Notes under the pieces: model-generated | Databases searched by the model: none | Told to the model about the DNA's origin: nothing | Seen by the model: only the letters and a program-made list of their open reading frames with translations | Source: DASUBV01 sp035763085 | Lineage (GTDB): Bacteria > Actinomycetota > Actinomycetes > Streptosporangiales > Streptosporangiaceae | Direction: 5' to 3' | Length of the DNA stretch: 64,000 bases | Assembly (NCBI GenBank): GCA_035763085.1 | Contig: DASUBV010000150.1 | Span: 1 to 64,000 of the forward strand | Shown here: positions 34,042-43,307 of the stretch, piece after piece | Position numbering within the stretch: position 1 is the first letter of the stretch | How the letters are laid out: the number at the start of each line of letters is the position of its first letter | Position numbers and translations under genes: made by a program

Positions 34042-35958
34042 ATGCCCCCAGATCCACCCAGCTCGCTGCCGCATGCCCGCCCGACGCTGGCCACCGCCGC
34101 CCAGCCGACCGCTCAGACACCAGCCCAGGCGCTCTGGCGCGCCCGCGAGTACCTGCGCCCGTATTACGGGCGGCTCGTGCTCATGGTCACGGCCGCGCTG
34201 CTCGGCGTCACGGCCGAGACACTGATCCCGATGATCACCAAGTCGGTGATCGACCGCGCCATCCAGCACGTCAACCGCGGGCTGCTGGTGGAGCTCAGCA
34301 TCGTCGCCATCGTCTTCGGCATCATCCAGGCCGGGCTCGCGTTCTTCCGCCGCTGGGTGCAGGCCGAGGCGGTGGTCGGCATGGAGCGGAAGATGCGCGA
34401 TGACCTGTACGCGCACCTGCAGCGGCTCGAGCCTGGCTTCCACGATTCCTGGCAGTCCGGCCAGCTGCTGTCGCGGGCCACCACCGACCTGTCAGCGATC
34501 CGCCGGTTCGGCGGGTTCGGCGTGGTGTTCTTCATCACCAACATCTACGTCTTCCTGTTCGTGGTCGCCCTGCTGGTCCACCTCAACTGGTGGCTGGGGC
34601 TGCTCACCGGGGGCGTGTTCCTGCCGGTCATCGCGCTGTGCATCGCCTTCGAGCGGCGCTACCGGGTGCTGTCGCGGCGGGTCCAGGACCAGCAGGGCGA
34701 CCTGGCCACCTACATCGAGGAGGCCGCGGTCGGCATCCGGGTGCTGAAGGCCCTGGGCCGCCGTGAGGAGGCCGCCGCGCAGCACCGCGGCCAGGCCGAG
34801 AGGGTCTACCGCACCCAGGTGGCCAAGGCCCGGCTGCGCGGCTCGTTCTGGTCCAGCCTGGACCTGGTGCCCAACGCGGTCATCGGGCTGGTGCTGCTGC
34901 TCGGCGCCCTGGCGGTGAGCCGCCACGAGCTGTCCCTGGGCGGGCTGGTGGCGTTCATCACGCTGGCCCTGCTGCTGGTCTGGCCGATCGAGGCGATGGG
35001 CTACATCATCGCGGGCGGCCAGGAGGCGGCGACCGCGGCGCAGCGGATCTACGAGATCTTCGACACCGCGCCGCTCATCGCCGACCGGCCCGCGATCGGC
35101 GCCGGCGTGCCGGCCCGGGCGCTGGTGCCCGCGCAGGCCAGCCCGGCCGCGGGCCGCCCCGTTCCTGCTGCTCCGCCTGCCGCGGCGGCCGGCAACGGCG
35201 GCGGGCGGCCGCCTGGTCACCTGGTCTTCGACAAGGTGACCTTCAGTTATCCCGGCGCGTCCGCCCCGGTGCTGCGCGGGGTCAGCCTGGAGCTGGCGCC
35301 CGGCGAGACGGTGGCGCTGGTCGGGGCGACGGGCGCGGGCAAGACGACGCTGCTGCAGCTGGTCCCGCGGCTGGCCGACGTGAGCTCGGGGGCCATCTGG
35401 CTGGACGGCACCGACGTGCGCGACCTGCCGCTGCGGGTGCTGCGCGGCCGGCTGGGCTGCGCGTTCGAGGACCCGACGCTGTTCTCGGCCAGCGTGCGCG
35501 AGAACGTCAGCTACGGGGCCCCGGCCAGCGACGAGGACACGGTGAACCAGGCGCTGGAGGTGGCGCAGGCCGACTTCGTGGCCGGGCTGCCGTGGGCCCT
35601 GGACACCCGGATCGGCGAGCAGGGCATGGCGCTGTCCGGCGGCCAGCGGCAGCGGATCGCGCTGGCCCGCGCGATCCTGCCCCGGCCGCAGGTGCTGCTG
35701 CTGGATGACCCGCTGTCGGCGCTGGACGTGCACACCGAGGCCAAGGTGACCAGGGCGCTGGGCGAGGTGCTGTCCATGTCGACGGCGCTGATCGTGGCGC
35801 ACCGGCCCTCGACGGTCCAGCTGGCCGACCGCGTCGCGCTGCTGGACGGCGGTGTCATCGCCGCCATCGGCACGCACCGCGAGCTGCTCGCCGCCGAGCC
35901 GCGGTACCGGGACCTGATGAGCGCGGCGCCGGACCTGACGACGGGAGCGCGCCGGTGA
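34042..35958 (+). CDS. ABC exporter half-transporter, first subunit (degenerate-site partner)
   Basis: 638 residues. Six-helix exporter membrane domain (about 30-340), then the nucleotide-binding domain (about 400-630): Walker A GATGAGKTT, Q-loop, signature LSGGQRQR, Walker B LLLDDP and H-loop AHRPS. Walker B ends in Asp-Asp instead of the catalytic Asp-Glu, while its LSGGQ is canonical; the partner subunit has Glu but LSAGQ. This gives one consensus and one degenerate ATP site, as in heterodimeric exporters such as TM287/288. A 45-residue Ala/Pro linker separates the domains. ATG at 34042 follows a leaderless promoter. Export of drugs or lipids is likely. Confidence 0.95.
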   Translation: MPPDPPSSLPHARPTLATAAQPTAQTPAQALWRAREYLRPYYGRLVLMVTAALLGVTAETLIPMITKSVIDRAIQHVNRGLLVELSIVAIVFGIIQAGLAFFRRWVQAEAVVGMERKMRDDLYAHLQRLEPGFHDSWQSGQLLSRATTDLSAIRRFGGFGVVFFITNIYVFLFVVALLVHLNWWLGLLTGGVFLPVIALCIAFERRYRVLSRRVQDQQGDLATYIEEAAVGIRVLKALGRREEAAAQHRGQAERVYRTQVAKARLRGSFWSSLDLVPNAVIGLVLLLGALAVSRHELSLGGLVAFITLALLLVWPIEAMGYIIAGGQEAATAAQRIYEIFDTAPLIADRPAIGAGVPARALVPAQASPAAGRPVPAAPPAAAAGNGGGRPPGHLVFDKVTFSYPGASAPVLRGVSLELAPGETVALVGATGAGKTTLLQLVPRLADVSSGAIWLDGTDVRDLPLRVLRGRLGCAFEDPTLFSASVRENVSYGAPASDEDTVNQALEVAQADFVAGLPWALDTRIGEQGMALSGGQRQRIALARAILPRPQVLLLDDPLSALDVHTEAKVTRALGEVLSMSTALIVAHRPSTVQLADRVALLDGGVIAAIGTHRELLAAEPRYRDLMSAAPDLTTGARR

Positions 35959-37793
35959 GCCAGTCCTCCGCGGACGCCTGGCGGGGCATCGCGACCGAGG
36001 ATGTCGACGAGGTCTCGGCCAAGATGTCGATCTTCCTGCGGCGGCGGTCCCGGCGGCTGCTGCGCGACCTGCTGCTGCCGCACCGGGTGCAGGCGCTGAC
36101 GATCCTGGTGCTGATCGTGGTGGCCAACCTGGCGATCCTGGCCGGGCCGTGGCTGGTGGGCCGGGGGGTGGACCAGATCCCGCAGCTCACCCGCACCCGC
36201 GACGTGCGGCCGCTGCTGCTGATCCTGGCGGCGTTCGCCGTCGCGGTGACGGTCCAGGCGCTGTCGACGCGGGCGTTCATCGGCGGCATCGGCCGGCTGG
36301 GCGGGTCGGTGGTGCTGGAGCTGCGGCGGCGGCTGTTCTGGCACTTCCAGCGGCTGCCGGTGGCCTTCCACGAGCACTACACCTCGGGCCGGGTCATCTC
36401 CCGGCAGGTCTCGGACATCGACTCGATTCAGGACCTGTTCGAGGACGGCCTGGACACGCTGGTGTCGGCGGTGTTCACGCTGCTGCTGGTCGGCACCGGG
36501 ATGCTGCTGCTGGACTGGGAGCTGGCGCTGGTCATCTTCGCCGGCTTCATCCCGCTGATCTGGCTGTCGGCCTGGTTCCGCCGCGAGTCAGCCATCTCCT
36601 ACCGCCGGACCAGGGAGAAGATCGCCCTGGTCATCGTGCACTTCGTGGAGACCTTCGGCGGTATCCGCGCGGTGCAGGCGTTCCGCCGCGAGGACCGCAA
36701 CGCCGAGATCTTCACCCAGCTGAACGCCGAGAACGCGGCGGCCAACCTGCGCGCCGCCCGGCTGATCGCGGTCTACTTCCCCGGCGTGACGATGGTCGGC
36801 AACCTGGCCATCGGCGCGGTGCTGCTGTACGGCGGCCTGCGGGTCATCGACCACCAGATGCAGGTCGGCGTGCTGGTCACGTTCCTGCTCTACCTGCAGC
36901 GCTTCTTCGACCCGCTGGTCGACCTGTCGCAGTTCTACAGCAACTTCCAGTCGGCGGGCGCGGCGCTGGAGAAGATCTCCGGGGTGCTGGATGAGGAGCC
37001 GTCGGTGCCCGAGCCGGCCAGCCCGGCCGCGCTGCCGCCGGCCCCTGGCGGCGAGCACGGCGGCCGCACGGCGGTGTTCGACTCGGTCACCTTCAGCTAC
37101 GGCCGCGCGGTCGTGCTGCCGGACCTGAACCTGACCATCCCGGCCGGCCAGACGGTCGCCATCGTCGGCGCCACCGGGGCCGGCAAGACCACCATCGCGC
37201 GGCTGCTGGCCCGGATGTATGACCCGGTCGAGGGCCGGGTGCTGCTGGACGGCGTGGACCTGCGCCAGCTGCCGGAGGGCGCGCTGCGCCGCGAGGTCAT
37301 CCTGATCACCCAGGAGAACTTCCTGTTCGACGGGTCCGTGGCCGACAACATCGCGCTGGGCAAGCCGGACGCCGGCCGGGCCGAGATCGAGGCCGCGGCG
37401 CGCGCCATCGGCGCGGACACCTTCATCTCGGCGCTGCCGGGCGGCTACGACGAGAAGGTGGGCAAGCGCGGCGGGCGGCTGTCGGCCGGGCAGCGGCAGC
37501 TGATCTCCTTCGCCCGCGCGTTCCTGGCCGCGCCCGCCCTGCTGGTCCTGGACGAGGCCACCTCGCTGCTGGACATCCCGAGCGAGCGGCTGGTCCAGGA
37601 CGCCCTGCACACGGTGCTGACCGGCCGCACGGCGGTCATCATCGCCCACCGGCTGTCCACGGTGGCCATCGCCGACCGGGTACTGGTGATCGACGGGGGC
37701 CAGATCGCCGAGGACGGCAGCCCGGCCGACCTGCTCGGCACCGGCGGGGAGTACTCGGCGCTGCACGCGGACTGGGAGGCCAGCCTGGCCTGA
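35955..37793 (+). CDS. ABC exporter half-transporter, second subunit
   Basis: 612 residues. The N-terminal elbow and six membrane helices (about 40-340) precede an NBD with Walker A GATGAGKTT, signature LSAGQRQLISFARAF, Walker B LLVLDEATS with catalytic Glu, and H-loop AHRLSTV. GTG start at 35955 overlaps the stop of the first subunit as GTGA, so equal amounts are made. The first 30 residues contain WRGIATEDVDEVSAK. With the preceding gene it forms one heterodimeric exporter. Confidence 0.95.
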   Translation: MSQSSADAWRGIATEDVDEVSAKMSIFLRRRSRRLLRDLLLPHRVQALTILVLIVVANLAILAGPWLVGRGVDQIPQLTRTRDVRPLLLILAAFAVAVTVQALSTRAFIGGIGRLGGSVVLELRRRLFWHFQRLPVAFHEHYTSGRVISRQVSDIDSIQDLFEDGLDTLVSAVFTLLLVGTGMLLLDWELALVIFAGFIPLIWLSAWFRRESAISYRRTREKIALVIVHFVETFGGIRAVQAFRREDRNAEIFTQLNAENAAANLRAARLIAVYFPGVTMVGNLAIGAVLLYGGLRVIDHQMQVGVLVTFLLYLQRFFDPLVDLSQFYSNFQSAGAALEKISGVLDEEPSVPEPASPAALPPAPGGEHGGRTAVFDSVTFSYGRAVVLPDLNLTIPAGQTVAIVGATGAGKTTIARLLARMYDPVEGRVLLDGVDLRQLPEGALRREVILITQENFLFDGSVADNIALGKPDAGRAEIEAAARAIGADTFISALPGGYDEKVGKRGGRLSAGQRQLISFARAFLAAPALLVLDEATSLLDIPSERLVQDALHTVLTGRTAVIIAHRLSTVAIADRVLVIDGGQIAEDGSPADLLGTGGEYSALHADWEASLA

Positions 37794-37955
37794 GCCCGGG
37801 GCCTGGCCGGCGGCCGGCGGCTGCCGGTGACGCTGCCGGCTCCGGCGGGGCGCGCCCGGCGGCGGCGCCCGGCGGGGACCCGGTGGCCGCCCGGCTATCC
37901 GGACATCTCGGTAATCTGTGCAGGTAAGGGCGCATATGCTGAGGCGGGAGAGTTG

Positions 37956-38375
37956 ATGGCCGCCGAAGATCTGTACCCCTCAGCCGCAGGCCGCCCGGCC
38001 CGCGGGATCGCCCGGAAGGCCGCCGCCGGCGCGGTGCTGGCCGGGTACTCCTGGCTCGCCGGGGGCCTGGCCCCGTTCACCACCAGGTCGCTGCTCAGCG
38101 TCCTGCTGCCGGGCGCGGTGCTCGGCGCGATCGCCTACGGACGGCCGCCGGAGCGCATCCCGGCGCCCGCCACCATGGACGTGGCCGGGTTCTCGTACTG
38201 GCTGATCGCCGTGGCCGCGCTCTTCGAGTGGGAGGCCTCAGCGTTCATCAGCGGCTCGCACTGGTGGCACCCGTCGCTGACCGAGCTGATTACCCCGCTC
38301 ATCGCTCCGCACCCGGTCAGGAGCGCCGCCATCTGCGTATGGCTGCTCGGCGGCTGGGCGCTGGTCCGCCGGTGA
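37956..38375 (+). CDS. Membrane protein of unknown function (139 residues)
   Basis: ATG at 37956 with GGGAG six bases upstream. Three to four hydrophobic segments (about residues 28-45, 48-65, 82-100, 118-136). WLAGGLAPFTTRSLLSVLLPG and FISGSHWWHPSLTELITPLI are distinctive but I do not assign a family. A small membrane gene follows 22 bp downstream and is probably cotranscribed. Confidence 0.8.
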   Translation: MAAEDLYPSAAGRPARGIARKAAAGAVLAGYSWLAGGLAPFTTRSLLSVLLPGAVLGAIAYGRPPERIPAPATMDVAGFSYWLIAVAALFEWEASAFISGSHWWHPSLTELITPLIAPHPVRSAAICVWLLGGWALVRR

Positions 38376-38397
38376 GCCCGGGACGGCGGAGCGCGTC

Positions 38398-38598
38398 ATG
38401 ACGACCCGGATCATCACCATGACCGGGTTCGCGGGCCTGCTGGCCGTCCTGGCCGCCCTGGAGGTGCTCGGGCGGCGGCCGGGCAACCGCATCCCGACGG
38501 CCGGCCAGTGGCTCGGGTACCTGATGCGGCGGCCCGCCGGGCGGCTGCTTGTCCTGCTCGGCTGGCTATGGCTGGGCTGGCATTACTTCGCCCGGTAG
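38398..38598 (+). CDS. Small membrane protein, DUF6186-like
   Basis: 66 residues with two hydrophobic helices separated by RRPGNRIPTAGQWLGYLMRRPAGR, ending in GWLWLGWHYFAR. The layout resembles small actinobacterial proteins labelled DUF6186; I make this link from memory, so it is tentative. ATG at 38398 with GGCGGAG upstream. Paired with the membrane gene before it. Confidence 0.75.
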   Translation: MTTRIITMTGFAGLLAVLAALEVLGRRPGNRIPTAGQWLGYLMRRPAGRLLVLLGWLWLGWHYFAR

Positions 38599-38617
38599 GC
38601 ACGCTAAGCTGACGGCC

Positions 38618-39040
38618 GTGACAAGGGGTCGAGACAAGGTCAGCGCGGCATCCGAGGCCGCTTACCTGGCAGACGTGGCGCTCGCCGCCAACTTTGACAG
38701 CCTGCTGGCGACGGCACGCACGGTGGAGCAGGCCTACCGGCGGGCCCAGGCGACCGGAGCGCCGGCCGCCGAGCAGTACCCGCTGGCCCAGGAGCTCAGC
38801 GGCGCGCTGACCGCCGCGATGCGGGCCGCGTACGCGGCGCAGCGGGCGGAGATCGGCCCGCGCGGTTACGAGGACCGGATCTACCGCCGCAAGGCCAAGG
38901 CCCGCCCGGAGGTGCACGCCCTGACCGACGAGGCCGAGCGCCTGCTGACGCTGCGCGAGACTTATCAGCTCACGGGCTTCCCGGCCCGGCCCGAGGCACC
39001 GGCGCTCGGCATCGAGATCGCCCGGCTGCCGGCCGGCTGA
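38618..39040 (+). CDS. Hypothetical cytoplasmic protein (140 residues)
   Basis: GTG at 38618 lies seven bases after TAAGCT (38605-38610), the leaderless pattern. The protein is helical and charged (AAYLADVALAANFDSLLATARTV, AAYAAQRAEIGPRGYEDRIYRRKAKARPE, DEAERLLTLRETYQL). No signal, membrane segment or known motif. Family not recognised. Confidence 0.75.
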   Translation: MTRGRDKVSAASEAAYLADVALAANFDSLLATARTVEQAYRRAQATGAPAAEQYPLAQELSGALTAAMRAAYAAQRAEIGPRGYEDRIYRRKAKARPEVHALTDEAERLLTLRETYQLTGFPARPEAPALGIEIARLPAG

Positions 39041-39431
39041 GCGGCTGCTGCCCGCTAGCTGGCCTGCGGCCCGGCGACCCGGCGCGGGACGCCGCCAGCC
39101 GCGGCCGCCGGCCAGGCCCGTGGCCGTGCCCGGCCATGCCGCACGCGTGTGATGGCGCTCTGCGCGCGGTGGCGCGAAGCCTCTCCCCGGTATGCCCGCC
39201 GGGGAGGGATTCCCGCCCTTGACGACTCGCCGGCAGAAATTTTACTTTCCGTCCTGTTGCCTCCGAGCTGCGAATATGCTGGTAGACAGGTCCCCGGCCG
39301 CCCGAATGCACGGAAAGCTACAAAGGGTGGCCACGAAAACCGTCACAACGGGCCATGCCGCGAAATGCAATCCGGCTGGCACAGTAGTGTGTGATCAAGA
39401 ACACAACGCGACGCTCACAGGAGGCACACGA
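39041..39431 (+). promoter_or_regulatory. Upstream region of the DUF5999 gene
   Basis: 391 bp without a convincing gene, and noticeably richer in A+T after 39225. TTGACG (39217-39222), 17 bp, then TTACTT is a possible promoter. TGTGT (39388-39392) and ACACA (39401-39405) form an inverted repeat close to the start codon. A frame open from 39149 has no ribosome binding site or recognisable product. Confidence 0.45.
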
Positions 39432-39683
39432 ATGTGCCCACACACGCCACCGTGCCCGGATCCTCAGGACCCGGACCGAGAGGCGGCCCGGACGATCATC
39501 AGCCACCCCGAGCAGGGCTGGAGCCTGCTCTGCAACGGCATTGTCGTCTTCGAGGACACCGGCGAACTACTCCCCGACGGACTCGCGATCGAGCCGCACC
39601 GGCCGACCGATCCGTTTATCCGGCCCCTGAAATCCGCCGCCGGCCAGGAAAAGGCCGGCAGCAGCCAGTCACCGGCTGCCTAG
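39432..39683 (+). CDS. DUF5999 family protein
   Basis: 83 residues. MCPHTPPCPDPQDPDREAAR followed by HPEQGWSLLCNGIVVFEDTGELLPDG is the complete signature of DUF5999, a small actinobacterial family of unknown function. Three cysteines (positions 2, 8 and about 34) may bind metal. ATG at 39432 with AGGAGG about ten bases upstream. Confidence 0.92.
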   Translation: MCPHTPPCPDPQDPDREAARTIISHPEQGWSLLCNGIVVFEDTGELLPDGLAIEPHRPTDPFIRPLKSAAGQEKAGSSQSPAA

Positions 39684-39729
39684 CACGCGCCCCGGGCGCC
39701 TAGCACGCCCGGACCCGCGGCGGACCGGC

Positions 39730-40359
39730 CTAACGGCCGGAAGTGACTAGTTCTTCTCGCAGTACTTCCCGGAGCCAGGCTCCGACTTCGGCCGTGATCA
39801 GGTCCGCGCATCCGCTGAGGGCATGGGCCTGACCCGGCGCGATCACGACCTTCCCGGCGTCCGCCGGGTCGGGTATGCCGAATGGATCCCGGCTCCCGTT
39901 GATCACCAGGACGCTCGCGTCGCCCGCAGCGCGCAGCTCATCGGCCCGCGAGCGCTCCGGCTTGCCCGGCGGGTGCAGCGGGAAGGCCAGGGCCAGCACC
40001 CCGCGCGCGCCGGCAGCGACGGCCGTCCGGCAGGCCAGCCGGGCCCCGTTGCTGCGCCCGCCCGCGATCAGCGGCCGCCGCGGGAACTGGCCCCGCAGCG
40101 CGGCCATGATGTCCAGCCAGGCGGCGTCCTGGCGCTCGGGTGAGCCGGGCGCGCGGGCGCCCCGCACCCGGTAGGGCTGCAGGATCCGCGCCACGGCGCC
40201 GCCTGCCGCCACGGCCGCGTCCCGCGCGGCCAGCAGGTCGGCGGAATCCGCTCCCCCGCCCGCGCCGTGGGTCAGCGCCATCAGGAACCGGGGCCGGGCC
40301 CGGCGGGCCGGGCGGTCCAGCTCAGCGGACGCCGGCCCGTAGCTGGTCTCGATCTGCAC
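39730..40359 (-). CDS. Alpha/beta-hydrolase family protein (KANL3/Tex30-like)
   Basis: 209 residues. LTHGAGGGADSADLLAARDA near residue 30 gives the oxyanion region; the nucleophile elbow reads AGGRSNGARLACRTA (G-R-S-N-G at about 100); Asp is in GSRDPFG and His in APGQAHALSG. This is the KANL3/Tex30-like hydrolase group. GTG at 40359 with AGGAGGGGG upstream. Substrate unknown; single gene. Confidence 0.88.
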   Translation of the reverse strand: MQIETSYGPASAELDRPARRARPRFLMALTHGAGGGADSADLLAARDAAVAAGGAVARILQPYRVRGARAPGSPERQDAAWLDIMAALRGQFPRRPLIAGGRSNGARLACRTAVAAGARGVLALAFPLHPPGKPERSRADELRAAGDASVLVINGSRDPFGIPDPADAGKVVIAPGQAHALSGCADLITAEVGAWLREVLREELVTSGR

Positions 40360-40481
40360 GGCTGCCCCCTCCTGGCCCGCTGCCCGGCTGCCCCGGCGGC
40401 CCGGCGGGCGAGCCGGGGAAAACCGGGCGCCGGCCGCGCAGGCCGTCAGCGGGCCCGCAGGCGGCCTGGCCCGCTAGCCTC

Positions 40482-41060
40482 TCATGGCGCTGCCGGGGCC
40501 GGGACCTGGCGCCCCGCGAACGCGGCCAGCCGGTCGGCCGCCGGGGCCCCTGCCGGCGCCTGCTGCTCGGCTGCGAACGGAGCCGGCCCGCCACGCGGGA
40601 GGGGCCTGCCGCGGAAGACCCCCGAGGCGAACTCCACCACCGCCGGGTCCAGGTCGCGCGGCTGGCCGGTGGCCGCCGCCAGGTCCCAGCCGTGCACCGT
40701 CAGCTCGCAGACCCGCAGGCCGGCCAGCATCCGGCCCGGCCCCTCCCCCGTCGGCGTGCGGAAGGTCCGGTCCATCACGCCGTCGGCGTCGAACGCGGCG
40801 CGGAGCGCGGCGACCGAGCCGCGGAAAGCGGCCAGCGGGTCCGCGCCCAGCACGTCGTCCTCACGGCCGGGGCCCGGCTCCCCGGTGATCATGGCGGCGA
40901 ACCGGAGGTTGCCCGACACCAGGTGATTGATCAGGGCCCGCACATCCCACTCGGTGCACGGGGTGGGGTCGCCGAGGCGCCCGGGCCCGATCCCGGCGAT
41001 TACCCCGGCCGTCATCTCGCCGGCCCGCCGCAACAGCTCACGTGGGTCTTCCATCGTCAT
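40482..41060 (-). CDS. TIGR03086-type metal-binding protein (MDMPI-like)
   Basis: 192 residues. PTPCTEWDVRALINHLVSGNLRF (about residues 32-54) and CELTVHGWDLAAATG (about 118-132) are the two blocks that carry the histidine/glutamate metal ligands of the TIGR03086 group. It is related in fold to the MDMPI gene at 33181. The last 35 residues are Ala/Pro-rich. ATG at 41060 (a second ATG two codons on). Function unknown, probably mycothiol-related. Confidence 0.88.
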   Translation of the reverse strand: MTMEDPRELLRRAGEMTAGVIAGIGPGRLGDPTPCTEWDVRALINHLVSGNLRFAAMITGEPGPGREDDVLGADPLAAFRGSVAALRAAFDADGVMDRTFRTPTGEGPGRMLAGLRVCELTVHGWDLAAATGQPRDLDPAVVEFASGVFRGRPLPRGGPAPFAAEQQAPAGAPAADRLAAFAGRQVPAPAAP

Positions 41061-41137
41061 CTCCTGCCGCCGTCACTGCCCGGGCTTATCCTCCCCCGCG
41101 GTGCCGACATCCGCTGCCCCAGTGCGACCATGGGCCC

Positions 41138-41929
41138 ATGACCAGGGACGTCGAGCGGATGAAGGTGTGCCTGAACGGGGAGCGGGCGCAGGCCGAGCAC
41201 CCGCGGGTGCCGCTGACGCCGGGCGAGCTGGCCCGGGCGGCGGAGCCGGCGGTGGCGGCCGGGGCCGAGGCCATCCACCTGCACCCGCGGGACCGGGACG
41301 GCGCCGAGTCCCTGGCGGCGGCTGACGTGGGCGCGGCGGTGGCCGCCGTCCGGGCGGCCTGCCCCGGCGTTCCGGTCGGGGTGACCACCGGGCTGTGGAT
41401 CACCAGCGGGGACCCGCATGCCCGGGCCGTCGCGGTGGCGGGCTGGGCCGCCCTGGAGGATGCCGGCCGCCCGGACTTTGCCTCGGTCAACGTGTCGGAG
41501 GCCGGGTGGGCCGAGCTCAGCGCCGCCCTGCACTCGGCCGGCATCGCCACCGAGGCCGGCGTGTGGTCGGTCGCCGATGCCCGGGCCCTGGCCACCTTCC
41601 GTCCCGCCAACCCGGTGCTGCGGATCCTGGTGGAGGTCACCGACGGGCCCGCGGGCACCGCGCCGGAGCGGGCCGACGAGATCCTGCGCGAGCTTGACCG
41701 CACCGGGGCCGCCGAGCCGCGGCTGCTGCACGGCGAGCAGGACACCTGCTGGCCGCTGGTCGCGCATGCGGGCGCCCTGGGCCTGCCCTCGCGCATCGGC
41801 CTGGAGGACACCATCACCGGCCCCTACGGCGAGGCGGTCGCCGGCAACGCCGACCTGGTCCGGATGGCGCTGACCACCTGGCGCTCAGCCGCGCCGGCCC
41901 GGCGGTCCCCCGGCGTCAGTGACGCGTGA
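41138..41929 (+). CDS. BKACE-family (beta-keto acid cleavage enzyme) protein
   Basis: 263 residues as drawn. KVCLNGERAQAEHPRVPLTPGEL at the start and GAEAIHLHPRDRDG with two metal-binding His are typical of BKACE (formerly DUF849). A glycine/Asp-rich RIGLEDTITGPYGE near the end is the family C-terminal block. These enzymes use acetyl-CoA to cleave beta-keto acids. ATG 41138 lies in a 12-bp palindrome; ATG 41159, directly before KVCLNG, is equally possible. The C terminus overlaps the convergent S66 gene by 14 bp. Confidence 0.9.
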   Translation: MTRDVERMKVCLNGERAQAEHPRVPLTPGELARAAEPAVAAGAEAIHLHPRDRDGAESLAAADVGAAVAAVRAACPGVPVGVTTGLWITSGDPHARAVAVAGWAALEDAGRPDFASVNVSEAGWAELSAALHSAGIATEAGVWSVADARALATFRPANPVLRILVEVTDGPAGTAPERADEILRELDRTGAAEPRLLHGEQDTCWPLVAHAGALGLPSRIGLEDTITGPYGEAVAGNADLVRMALTTWRSAAPARRSPGVSDA

Positions 41930-42896
41930 TGGTCAGCCGCGGCGCGGCCGCGCCGGCGTGTACCTCGACGCTGCCGCCTATCGGGAAGGTGAGCCCCGGC
42001 GTGGTGTGCCCGAAGTCCACGTTGCCGATCACCGGCAGCCCGGCCAGCTGCGGCTTGCTGGCCACGATCTGAGTCAGCAGGTCCCGGGTCATCTGGCTGG
42101 CCCGCTGGAACCGCCCGATGATCACCGCCCGCACCCCGGCGAAGCCCGGCTGGCACAGCAGGGAGACCAGGTCCCGGTCAAAGTCCCAGGGCATGGACCG
42201 CTCGTCATCCTCGATGAACGCGACCGTGCCATCCAGGCAGGGCATGAACGGGGTGCCCTGCAGCAGGTTGAGCGTGCACAGGTTGCCGCCCACGATGGTC
42301 CCCTCGGCTGACCCCTCCTGCAGCACCCACCAGTCCGTGCCCGGCTCCTCGCGCCGGTTGTCCTGGTCCAGGAACCACTGGTCATCACTCCACGCCGGAG
42401 CCGGGGCGAGCTCGACCGGGCCCGCCTCCATGAGGCACGCCCGGAATCCGGCCCTGGTGTAGTCAAAGCCCCGTTTCATCCCGAAGGTCGAGTAGTGCGG
42501 GCCGGAGTAGGTGACGAGCCCGGTCCGGGCGTAGATCGCCCCGGCCAGGGCGGTGATGTCGGAGAACCCGCACAGCACCTTCGGGTGGCCGGCGATCGCG
42601 TCGTAGTCGATGCCGGTGAGCAGCTGGTTGGAGTTGAAGCCGCCCAGGACAGTCAGGATGCCGTCCACCTCCGGGTCGCAGAAGGCGGCGTGCAGGTCAG
42701 CGAGGCGGCCGGCGACCGGCGAGGAACTGAAGTCATCGCAGGCCTCGACATGCTCGCCGAAGCTCACCCGCAGGCCGAGCGCGGCCAGCTTGCGATCGGC
42801 CTCGGCGCGGACCTCGGCACTGATGATGGCCAGCGAGCGCGCGGGCGCGATCACCCGCACGTGCGAGCCCGGGCTGAGTTTCGGCGGAATAGGCAT
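41916..42896 (-). CDS. S66 family peptidase (LD-carboxypeptidase/MccF-like)
   Basis: 326 residues. The nucleophile Ser is in LCGFSDITALAGAIYARTG (about residue 112), the Glu in VAFIEDDE and the His in DFGHTTPGLTFPIGG, giving the Ser-Glu-His triad of S66. GGFNSNQLLTGIDYD upstream resembles MccF. LD-carboxypeptidases trim peptidoglycan peptides; MccF members hydrolyse microcin C-like toxins. Sequence alone does not decide; the GFNSNQLL segment leans to MccF. ATG at 42896. Convergent with the BKACE gene. Confidence 0.93.
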   Translation of the reverse strand: MPIPPKLSPGSHVRVIAPARSLAIISAEVRAEADRKLAALGLRVSFGEHVEACDDFSSSPVAGRLADLHAAFCDPEVDGILTVLGGFNSNQLLTGIDYDAIAGHPKVLCGFSDITALAGAIYARTGLVTYSGPHYSTFGMKRGFDYTRAGFRACLMEAGPVELAPAPAWSDDQWFLDQDNRREEPGTDWWVLQEGSAEGTIVGGNLCTLNLLQGTPFMPCLDGTVAFIEDDERSMPWDFDRDLVSLLCQPGFAGVRAVIIGRFQRASQMTRDLLTQIVASKPQLAGLPVIGNVDFGHTTPGLTFPIGGSVEVHAGAAAPRLTITRH

Positions 42897-42956
42897 GCTC
42901 TCGATCCTTGCCGAACGCCGGCCTTGGAACCACCCGGTTTCCGGCAGCGCCTTACC

Positions 42957-43079
42957 CGCCTTATCCGCCGCCTCACCTCCTCAGACACCGCCCGCCGCGC
43001 AGATAAGGCGTCTGCCCGATGCGGCGGGCCGGCCCTTACGGCGAGTGTCAAGGGTGCGGGCTCAGGGCGGGCCCGCACC
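42957..43079 (+). promoter_or_regulatory. Repeated upstream element, copy 1, with hairpin
   Basis: GATAAGGCGTCTGCCCGATGCG at 43002-43023 matches copy 2 (43631-43652) at 21 of 22 positions. CGCCTTATC at 42957-42965 is its inverted partner (9 bp). A perfect 9-bp hairpin follows, GGTGCGGGC (43053-43061) with GCCCGCACC (43071-43079), just before the ribosome binding site of the first small gene. Confidence 0.8.
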
Positions 43080-43091
43080 GAGGAGGACTCG

Positions 43092-43307
43092 ATGCACCCG
43101 TACATCTCCCAGCGAGTGGCCGCTGAGCGCGCCCGGGATATGCACCGGCGGGCAGCGGCAGCACAGCGGTCCCGGGCCGCCCGCAGCAGCGGGCAGCGCC
43201 GGGGCTGGACCTGGTTCGGGCGGACGGAGGGCCGGCGGGCGCGGGCAGCGCACGCGGCCAGCCAGCCCGCCTGCAGCCAGCAGACGAGGCTGGCGGCACA
43301 GCCATGA
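43092..43307 (+). CDS. Small basic protein, paralogue of the 46-residue ORF before whiB7
   Basis: 71 residues from ATG 43092 with GAGGAGGA upstream. The start MHPYISQRVAAERARDMHRRA aligns with MNPLISQDIAVQRINDMRRRA of the gene at 43723. About half of the first 31 residues are identical, and both sit behind the same 22-bp element. Highly basic and helical. The C-terminal half is unrelated low-complexity sequence. The stop overlaps the next ATG by four bases. Function unknown. Confidence 0.75.
   Translation: MHPYISQRVAAERARDMHRRAAAAQRSRAARSSGQRRGWTWFGRTEGRRARAAHAASQPACSQQTRLAAQP

Noticed and set aside
39149..39394. An 81-codon plus-strand frame before the DUF5999 gene.
   Set aside because: No ribosome binding site, no recognisable protein, and it covers the likely promoter region.
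41129..41140. Perfect palindrome CATGGGCCCATG at the BKACE start.
   Set aside because: Only 12 bp and composed largely of GGGCCC; too weak in this GC-rich DNA to call an operator.
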